From positions 1 to 40,045 of the forward strand of contig JAJDWA010000019.1 of assembly GCA_022825825.1 (NCBI GenBank): a stretch of 40,045 nucleotides of DNA, read 5' to 3'. Positions 34,923-40,045 of this stretch are shown here, piece by piece. Every line of letters begins with the position of its first letter. The first letter of the stretch is position 1. The stretch is from Candidatus Poribacteria bacterium (GTDB taxonomy: Bacteria; Poribacteria; WGA-4E; WGA-3G). Position numbers and translations under genes: made by a program. Below the pieces are notes generated by a model. That model worked only from the letters and a program-made list of their open reading frames with translations. It did no database searches and was not told where the DNA came from.

Positions 34923-35231
34923 AGCGATACAAAAGTAAGAGATCTAATACGGTGAATTACAAAATTTGAAAATATATTCTTTATAGTGAAACCTAAAAAT
35001 ATGTGCACACTCCCCGGTAGGTTCAGTTAGAAAACCGAACCCGCCAAATACCATAAGCGTATTTGGCGTTGATTCACAGTGTCCAAATAATTATGAATTT
35101 TACTATAAAACTTACTTGGGTATAACAGTAGTAAGCAGGCGATATGTTGTCGTCCCAACATCTGAAGTATAGTAAAAAGTTTAATAACTGTCAAGAAAAA
35201 TCAGAAGCACCGAAATTTAGAAAAAAAGAAA
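34923..35231. other. Divergent intergenic region between SDR and M20 peptidase genes
   Basis: No gene seen. It contains the palindromic cluster at 35014-35068 and AT-rich sequence. A TATTAG-like -10 for the SDR gene near 34944 is too weak to call. Confidence 0.55.
35014..35068. repeat. Palindromic cluster with a perfect 10-bp hairpin
   Basis: The first arm set starts CGGTAGGTTC and ends GAACCCGCC, like other GGTAGG-bounded elements. The second is a perfect hairpin CGCCAAATAC/GTATTTGGCG with a 7-nt loop (35042-35068). Non-coding. Confidence 0.6.
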
Positions 35232-35260
35232 TTGACAAACTTCACAGTTTTCTGTAAAAT
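35232..35260 (+). promoter_or_regulatory. Sigma70 promoter of the M20 peptidase gene, leaderless arrangement
   Basis: Perfect TTGACA, a 17-nt spacer and TAAAAT. The -10 ends 8 nt before the ATG, so transcription would start at or next to the start codon. No Shine-Dalgarno can fit. Confidence 0.75.
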
Positions 35261-35268
35261 AGAAAACT

Positions 35269-36405
35269 ATGAATGCAATAGAATTGACCAAAACACTTAT
35301 CGGATATGATACAGTAAGCCCTAAAAGCAACGTTGAGGTAATGGATTTCCTGACCGATACGTTGGAATCTGTCGGGTGTGAAGTGGAGCGGGTTGAATAT
35401 AACGATCCAGCGGGTACGTTGAAAGTAAATCTGATTGGTAGAAAGGGACGCAATACAAGTGAACGGGGATTGGCACTTCTCGGACATATAGACACTGTGC
35501 CTGCCATTGGTTGGTCAGAAAACCCATTTGAAGCACGGATTGTCGGCGACAAGATGTATGGACGCGGCAGCTGCGATATGAAAGGGAGCGTTGCCTGTAT
35601 GATTGAAGTAGCATCTCGGTACGATGCTTCTGACTTACATGCCCCGCTCTATGTGGTGATCACTGCTGATGAAGAGGTAGGCTACTTCGGAGCACGCGCT
35701 GTTGCAGAAAAATCCGAGATGTTTAAACAGCACGGATTTCCGCAATACGGGGTTGTTGGTGAACCGACTGAGTTAAAAGCTGTTTATGCTCACAAAGGTG
35801 CAGTTAGGTTTTCCGTCACTGCACACGGGCGCGCAGCACATAGTAGCACAGGTGAAGGCGATAATGCGAACCTTAAACTCATTCCGTTCCTTTCGGAAAT
35901 GCGAGAAGTCCATCAGGAATTGACAACTGATACGCAATATTACAATTCTGAATTCACGCCACCTTTCACAGATTGGAATATCACCATCAGCGATGGAGAG
36001 TGTACCGCGAATATTACCGCCCCGCGAAGTGTGTGTACTATTAACTACCGTCCGATGCCTGGTGATGATCCGCAGGTGTGGATAGATCGTGGGCGCGATG
36101 CTGCGGAAAAATACGGGTTGGCGTTTGACCTATTTATCAATGCCGGTCCTGTGCGTACGCCACCTTATGCTGATATTATTCAAGCAGCACTTGAAATCAC
36201 CGGAGATACGAAACCACATACCGTGGCATACAGTACCGATGCAGCGGTTTTCTCCAAACACATGGAAACGGTTATTATAGGTCCAGGGAGTATTCTACAG
36301 GCACATACCGTTGATGAATGGATGGCATTAGACCAATTTGAGAAGGGAAGCAGTATCTTTAGTCAGTTTGTGGATAGGTTTTGCGTTTCGTCTAATCTTC
36401 GTTGA
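35269..36405 (+). CDS. M20 family metallopeptidase, acetylornithine deacetylase/succinyl-diaminopimelate desuccinylase-like
   Basis: A 378-residue zinc-dependent amidohydrolase. Metal ligands are visible: LLGHIDTVP (His and the catalytic Asp), GRGSCDMKGS (bridging Asp), ITADEEVG (catalytic Glu and ligand Glu), VVGEPTEL and the C-terminal AHTVDEW histidine. The lid/dimerisation domain lies between, starting at AHKGAVRFSVTAHGRAAHSS. It most resembles ArgE-type acetylornithine deacetylases, which remove acetyl from N-acetylornithine in arginine synthesis, but DapE-like or broader peptidase activity cannot be excluded. Length is typical. The ATG follows a strong promoter so closely that the mRNA is probably leaderless. 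Its stop lies 9 nt from the convergent moaE stop. Confidence 0.9.
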   Translation: MNAIELTKTLIGYDTVSPKSNVEVMDFLTDTLESVGCEVERVEYNDPAGTLKVNLIGRKGRNTSERGLALLGHIDTVPAIGWSENPFEARIVGDKMYGRGSCDMKGSVACMIEVASRYDASDLHAPLYVVITADEEVGYFGARAVAEKSEMFKQHGFPQYGVVGEPTELKAVYAHKGAVRFSVTAHGRAAHSSTGEGDNANLKLIPFLSEMREVHQELTTDTQYYNSEFTPPFTDWNITISDGECTANITAPRSVCTINYRPMPGDDPQVWIDRGRDAAEKYGLAFDLFINAGPVRTPPYADIIQAALEITGDTKPHTVAYSTDAAVFSKHMETVIIGPGSILQAHTVDEWMALDQFEKGSSIFSQFVDRFCVSSNLR

Positions 36406-36414
36406 ATAGTCAAG

Positions 36415-36858
36415 TTAAGTTCTTTCTGGCAGATTTTTAAAAAAGACAGCATCCGGTTTCACCCATTCAGCCTCACCGTCTGCCCATACCTCGCGCTTCC
36501 AGATAGGGACAATCTGTTTAAGGCGATTCATTGCATATTGGCACGCTTCAAACCCGTCTTTTCGATGCGGGGAGGCGACTGCTACAGCAACACTCACTTC
36601 ACCAATCTCCAACCTTCCCACGCGATGCATCATCGCAACGTGATGGATACCCCATTTATCCGATATTTCCTCTGCTATTTCTGCCATCTTCTTTTCTGCC
36701 ATCGGTGGGTATGCCTCGTATTCAAGGTATTTTGTCGGTCTGCCATCTGTGTTATTCCGAACGGTGCCGAAAAACAGAACCACCGCCCCTGCATCCGGTG
36801 CCTCCACAGCTTCCCGAACCTCTGCACCTGTAATGACTTCAGTGGTTATCTTAAACAT
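36415..36858 (-). CDS. moaE: Molybdopterin synthase catalytic subunit MoaE
   Basis: A 147-residue large subunit of molybdopterin synthase, which inserts two sulfurs into cyclic pyranopterin monophosphate using MoaD thiocarboxylate. Family marks are GAVVLFFGTVRN, LEYEAYPPMAE, HRVGRLEIGEVSVAVAV, SPHRKDGFEACQYAMNRLK and IWKREVWADG, with the catalytic-type lysines present in the last two. The ATG has GGAGG 5 nt upstream; that Shine-Dalgarno is also the codon pair for the two glycines of MoaD. It overlaps moaD by 8 nt, so the two subunits are translated together. Confidence 0.95.
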   Translation of the reverse strand: MFKITTEVITGAEVREAVEAPDAGAVVLFFGTVRNNTDGRPTKYLEYEAYPPMAEKKMAEIAEEISDKWGIHHVAMMHRVGRLEIGEVSVAVAVASPHRKDGFEACQYAMNRLKQIVPIWKREVWADGEAEWVKPDAVFFKNLPERT

Positions 36859-37105
36859 CACACCCTCCAGTTACTGGCGGAATCAATGCAACTTCATCGC
36901 CTTCAGTAAGTTCGGTGTTTTCGGTGGCGTACTCCCAATTGACAGACATTTGCATCACTTCGTAAAACTCAGCAATTTCGGGCCACTCTTCTTCAAGTCG
37001 TTTCAAAATCGTTTGGACGGTAGCACCTTCAGGAAGCTCCATCTCCTCTTCAGATCTATCTAACATCTCGTGGCATACGGCAAAGTATTTGACTGTAACC
37101 TTCAT
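36851..37105 (-). CDS. moaD: Molybdopterin synthase sulfur-carrier subunit MoaD with C-terminal extension
   Basis: An 84-residue ubiquitin-fold sulfur carrier. It starts KVTVKYFAVCHEML, carries ELPEGATVQTILKRL, and closes with EGDEVALIPPVTGG, the motif whose last glycine is adenylated and thiocarboxylated. Unusually the frame continues with Cys-Asp-Val before the stop, whereas MoaD normally ends at GG. The extra codons lie in the overlap with moaE. Either the extension is trimmed by a protease or the protein is inactive as translated. The start is the ATG with AAGGAG 5 nt upstream. It is the first gene behind a good sigma70 promoter. No moaA, moaC or moeB is in the window. Confidence 0.9.
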   Translation of the reverse strand: MKVTVKYFAVCHEMLDRSEEEMELPEGATVQTILKRLEEEWPEIAEFYEVMQMSVNWEYATENTELTEGDEVALIPPVTGGCDV

Positions 37106-37152
37106 TAGCACTCCTTCGCTGTCTTATTTCCAGATCAAATTTGATTTCTAAG

Positions 37153-37181
37153 AGTATATCATAACAACGGGATAGAGTCAA
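37153..37181 (-). promoter_or_regulatory. Sigma70 promoter of moaD-moaE
   Basis: Minus-strand TTGACT (37181-37176), a 17-nt spacer and TATACT (37158-37153), about 48 nt upstream of the moaD ATG. Confidence 0.7.
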
Positions 37182-37245
37182 TGCATGTGTGCAGTTCTCC
37201 AAAGCTATTCAATTTTCCAATAATTTCTTTTTAAAAACCTCTTTC

Positions 37246-37271
37246 TGTAGGAACGAGCTCCAGCTCGCGAC
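37246..37271. repeat. Short palindromic element
   Basis: TGTAGGAA followed by a perfect 6-bp stem CGAGCT/AGCTCG with a 2-nt loop, then CGACC. Short relative of the TGTAGG-bounded elements. The rest of 37106-37420 holds the moaD promoter and a possible promoter for the frameshifted gene, with no other gene seen. Confidence 0.45.
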
Positions 37272-37333
37272 CATGTCCAAAATGTTAAGAAGAACACGAG
37301 AACTGAATGGCTCTAGAAGTTCTCAAAAGGACT

Positions 37334-37361
37334 TTGACTTTTTTGATTAAATATGTAATAC
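37334..37361 (+). promoter_or_regulatory. Possible promoter of the frameshifted small gene
   Basis: TTGACT, 16 nt, TAATAC. Good -35, weak -10, about 60 nt upstream of the ATG at 37421. Confidence 0.35.
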
Positions 37362-37420
37362 TTAAATAACTGAGATAGGTGATGCCATTCGCATCATTTC
37401 TGATCGAAAAGCAACATTTT

Positions 37421-37658
37421 ATGAAAGAAAAACCTATGAATCCGCCAACATCAGATCAACATGATCCGGATATGCTTGATGAATATGATTTCAGTACAGG
37501 AATTCGGGGAAAAATATGCTGAGAGATACTACGCAGAGAGGAATCTGATTCGGCTTGATGAAGATGTAGCCAAGATGTTTCCCGATGCGAAATCAGTCAA
37601 CAATGCCTTGCGCGCGTTGGCAAAACTCATCACAGACTACCAGAAAAAAGCGTCATAA
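37421..37658 (+). pseudogene. Small antitoxin-like protein interrupted by a frameshift
   Basis: Two frames together encode one conserved small protein. From the ATG at 37421 (MKEKPMNPPTSDQ) the first frame reads DMLDEYDFSTGIRGK and stops at 37520-37522. The +1 frame continues from there as KYAERYYAERNLIRLDEDVAKMFPDAKSVNNALRAL and ends at 37658. The family pattern EYDFSxGxRGKYAxRY...LDxDVAxxFPDxxSVNxALRxLA is only whole when one A is removed from the five-A run at 37510-37514. Related proteins are short, often described as antitoxin-like or hypothetical, and some sit beside BrnT/HEPN/PIN-type toxin genes; no toxin is seen here. It may be a pseudogene, a recoded gene or a homopolymer error. Confidence 0.75.
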
Positions 37659-37691
37659 GTGCGTGAGTTGGATTCAACACTGTAGTCAAAC

Positions 37692-38051
37692 ATGGACAGT
37701 ATTATTATAAAAGGCATACGATTTCACGGTCACCACGGCGTGCCTGAAGCGGAGCGGCAGGTCGGCGGACATTACGAAATTGATGCGACATTGCGTTGCT
37801 CTCTTGTGAACGCTGGCAGAACCGATACGCTTGAAGATACGATTGATTACGCGAGAGTTGTTGATCTTATAGTCGATATTGGCACACAACAATCGTTTCA
37901 ACTAATTGAGGCACTCGCAGAAACAATAACAACAGGGATTTTAAAACAATTCCCGATAGATACCGTCCAGCTTACCGTCAAAAAACTGCACCCACCAATA
38001 GAACAACCGATTACCTATTTTGCCGTTGATATTTGTCGTTCAAAGGAGTAA
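37692..38051 (+). CDS. folB: Dihydroneopterin aldolase FolB
   Basis: A 119-residue folate-pathway enzyme that cleaves 7,8-dihydroneopterin to 6-hydroxymethyl-dihydropterin and glycolaldehyde. Visible are IIIKGIRFHGHHGVPEAER with the catalytic-type Glu, the DTLEDTIDYARV segment that binds the pterin, LIEALAETI and VKKLHPPI with the catalytic Lys. The length is typical. The ATG lacks a clear Shine-Dalgarno. The next gene starts 3 nt after its stop, with the Shine-Dalgarno AAAGGAG formed by the last codons of folB, so the pair is probably one transcript. Confidence 0.93.
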   Translation: MDSIIIKGIRFHGHHGVPEAERQVGGHYEIDATLRCSLVNAGRTDTLEDTIDYARVVDLIVDIGTQQSFQLIEALAETITTGILKQFPIDTVQLTVKKLHPPIEQPITYFAVDICRSKE

Positions 38052-38053
38052 GA

Positions 38054-39244
38054 ATGCGATTGTGCGCTATCATACTATTACTGTGTCTAATTAGCACCTT
38101 GTCACAAGCAGATGGAACGAAGACTCAACTCTTTTCTGATTTGTCGGATGGACTCAATGTTTACCGTTACGATTGGGATGTTGAAACGTGTGTCATCTAT
38201 GTTGCCGAGATGTCACGGGATAATCCGACACTACACTTTGAGGTTGCCCTCGGAAAATCACAGGTTCTTGGAAAAGAGACTGTGCGTTCTATGGCAAAAC
38301 GCCGCTCGCAACGTGGTGATCGGCGCGTTGTCGTGGCAGTTAACGGTGGTTTCGGTGTCCTCGGTGATATAAGAGGTTACGGTGGTGTTTTGGAAAACCT
38401 GCATATCCAAGACGGTGAACTCATCACACAACCAACGGATACTGAAGCATGCTTCGGTGTAACTGAATCCGGTGAATTCTTAAGCACTCCTGTGCAAATG
38501 AAAGCAAGCATCCAGATAGGGACGTACACGCTGCCTCTCGGATGCATAAATCAGCGCCGACTGGATGGATGTCAGGTAACGCTTTACACACCACGCCTCG
38601 GCGAATCGACACGGACAAACCGCCGTAGAGGCAAAGAGGTCCTACTGAGTGGGCTACCATTCCCTTTAACACCAAACTACGCACATCCCTATCAGGTAGA
38701 AAAGGTCTCAAACGATGGAAATAGTCCTATTTCCAAAGACAGTGCCGTTCTCTGGATTAGTTCTCGGATAAAGGATACCGGTGTTTCCCAATTTAATCCT
38801 GGTGCAAATGGTAAAATTACAGTCTCCCTTTCACCGCCTGAGTGGAATAGAGTCCGCCATGCCATTGGTGGACGACTTCGTCTCCTCAAAAATGGGAAAA
38901 TAAATCAGAAACTGGTGGATATGCACCTTAAAGAAAAAAAGCATACTCCCGGCAAACGTAGCCAAGAACTAAACCTAAGCCATGAACCGCGAACCGCACT
39001 CGGTTACAATGCTAATACTCTGTTTTTAGTTGTCGCTGACGGGAGGCAACCCAAGTATAGCACCGGCTTAACACTCTACGAACTTGCTGGTATCCTCATT
39101 GAACTTGGTGCAACAGAAGCGATCAATCTTGATGGTGGATCCTCTAGTACTTTTGTGGTTAATGATGAAGTTATCAATAAGCCTTCTGGACAGCAGGAGC
39201 GGGAGGTTCTTAATGCAGTTTTTATTACAATGGATATAAAATAG
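38054..39244 (+). CDS. Secreted phosphodiester glycosidase (NAGPA domain) family protein
   Basis: A 396-residue secreted protein. Residues 1-19 are a signal peptide ending SQA. It carries the NAGPA-type domain: VVAVNGGFGVLGD near residues 100, RTALGYNANTLFLVVADGR and the signature LGATEAINLDGGSSSTFVVND near the C terminus, where an aspartate is part of the active site. In animals the family uncovers mannose-6-phosphate; bacterial members act on cell-wall or exopolysaccharide phosphodiesters such as teichoic-like polymers. The exact substrate is unknown here. I start at the ATG with AAAGGAG 6 nt upstream, not the TTG 21 nt earlier. It sits between folB and a secreted DNRLRE-like protein. Confidence 0.9.
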   Translation: MRLCAIILLLCLISTLSQADGTKTQLFSDLSDGLNVYRYDWDVETCVIYVAEMSRDNPTLHFEVALGKSQVLGKETVRSMAKRRSQRGDRRVVVAVNGGFGVLGDIRGYGGVLENLHIQDGELITQPTDTEACFGVTESGEFLSTPVQMKASIQIGTYTLPLGCINQRRLDGCQVTLYTPRLGESTRTNRRRGKEVLLSGLPFPLTPNYAHPYQVEKVSNDGNSPISKDSAVLWISSRIKDTGVSQFNPGANGKITVSLSPPEWNRVRHAIGGRLRLLKNGKINQKLVDMHLKEKKHTPGKRSQELNLSHEPRTALGYNANTLFLVVADGRQPKYSTGLTLYELAGILIELGATEAINLDGGSSSTFVVNDEVINKPSGQQEREVLNAVFITMDIK

Positions 39245-39265
39245 ATTTGGTTTTGGAGGTTTAAT

Positions 39266-40045
39266 GTGAAGAACTACATAACTATTGCATGCATTCTCTG
39301 TCTTATGTTTTCGGTTTCAAATAGTCAACCGGCAGATGATCTGCCAAAATTATTAAAGGCTATCCCGCTTTCGCAAACAGCGATTCAACTTCAATTTGGT
39401 GGCAAGCTGCAAACAGAAACTGTTGAAAACGCTGAAATCTATCAGATTGCGCCAAATATAAAAATAGAATTCGTGTGGCTTGATGATCGTCTGAATCGTG
39501 TTCTGTTAATTACTTCTCCGTTAGAGATAGGAAAAACTTATCGCCTCACAATGCAAAATTCTCAAACAGAGATAGACATAACACTGCCTGCCGAGAACAA
39601 AATAACTTTTGGTACTGGAAACTCAGTAACATTTTCTGGTGGTTTGCAGGATACCAGTCTGATTGTCAATAAAGATCGTAAGACACGAAACAACAACGTT
39701 GGTGCTGAGCCAACCCTCTTATGTAATCCAACGGGAACTGTCTTCTTTGTAGCTTTTGACCTATTTGATGCATTCGAAGATATGGGTATCCGTGAACCGA
39801 AACAGGTCCTAGAGGCATCAATAAGCCTACACGTGCAACAATCTGATTCAAATATTGCTCAAACCGTTATTCTCCGTCGAGTTCTACTTCCGTGGCGTGA
39901 AGGCAGGGGCACTTCGGATCGTGCAAAAGAGAACGAACTTACCTATAATAGTGCATTACACCGTAATCTTCCATGGAATAAATCGCCTGCACAAGCCATG
40001 TTAGCAGGTATAGATGGTGATAATGAGAGTGATTATAACGGTTCT
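39266..40045 (+). CDS. Secreted DNRLRE-like protein (N-terminal part; cut by window edge)
   Basis: A frame of exactly 260 codons, open to the right edge. It starts at a GTG with GGAGG 6 nt upstream; the overlapping ATG at 39264 is followed at once by TGA. Residues 1-22 are a signal peptide (IACILCLMFSVSNSQPA). Residues 30-115 resemble a bacterial Ig-like or Big_5-type domain (AIQLQFGGKL, LEIGKTYRLTM). From about 155 a DNRLRE/CBM-type beta-sandwich is suggested by ISLHVQQSD...VILRRVLLPWREGRGTS and the LPW segment. It is probably co-transcribed with the preceding NAGPA gene, only 21 nt upstream. The C-terminal part and any catalytic domain are outside the window. Confidence 0.8.
   Translation, partial: MKNYITIACILCLMFSVSNSQPADDLPKLLKAIPLSQTAIQLQFGGKLQTETVENAEIYQIAPNIKIEFVWLDDRLNRVLLITSPLEIGKTYRLTMQNSQTEIDITLPAENKITFGTGNSVTFSGGLQDTSLIVNKDRKTRNNNVGAEPTLLCNPTGTVFFVAFDLFDAFEDMGIREPKQVLEASISLHVQQSDSNIAQTVILRRVLLPWREGRGTSDRAKENELTYNSALHRNLPWNKSPAQAMLAGIDGDNESDYNGS

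Overview
The window is chromosomal bacterial DNA of moderate GC, probably from a member of Candidatus Poribacteria or a close relative in the PVC/FCB neighbourhood. I infer this from three things: the giant Ig-repeat protein next to a PorV-like outer-membrane protein, the secreted carbohydrate-binding-like paralogs, and the many dispersed palindromic intergenic elements of the 'GTAGG...CCTAC' kind. No rRNA, tRNA, CRISPR array, phage or transposase gene was seen. No taxon could be tested without a search.

Region 1 (1-14.6 kb, all minus strand) is an expanded accessory locus. It holds seven ABC-2 type permeases (one cut by the window edge) of three subtypes, here called A, B and C. In transcription order they read A-A-B, C, then a DUF4097-like lipoprotein and an ECF-type sigma factor, then A-A-B again; the A-A spacer is 154 nt in both blocks. 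Upstream (12.4-14.5 kb) lie two tandemly duplicated secreted coiled-coil proteins. They carry a domain that is also fused to the C terminus of the sigma factor. A -35/-10-like element (TGCAAC, 17 nt, G-T-rich hexamer) precedes three permease genes, both coiled-coil genes and, in weaker form, the sigma gene. It is a candidate autoregulated regulon. No ABC ATPase is present in the window.

Region 2 (14.7-19.5 kb) is metabolic. A minus-strand operon encodes a conserved hypothetical protein, the bifunctional NAD(P)H-hydrate repair enzyme and a second hypothetical protein, behind a clear sigma70 promoter. On the plus strand are an Ldh_2-family dehydrogenase and a Gfo/Idh/MocA oxidoreductase.

Region 3 (19.8-30.4 kb) encodes a 3191-residue secreted protein made of about 27 Ig-like modules and ending in a FlgD-Ig-like domain. 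It is followed 37 nt later by a PorV/PorQ-family outer-membrane protein; together they resemble a type IX-secretion-like cargo and shuttle.

Region 4 (30.5-40 kb) contains nadA with its own promoter and terminator, a small BamE/SmpA-like secreted protein, two secreted CBM-like paralogs sharing a C-terminal TTWGxLK motif, an SDR epimerase-like protein, a probably leaderless M20 peptidase, moaD-moaE (MoaD has three residues after its GG), a frameshifted small antitoxin-like gene, folB, a NAGPA-family phosphodiester glycosidase and a truncated DNRLRE-like secreted protein running off the right edge.

Several gene starts were moved from the longest open frame to an internal ATG with a well-placed Shine-Dalgarno sequence; these are noted per gene.
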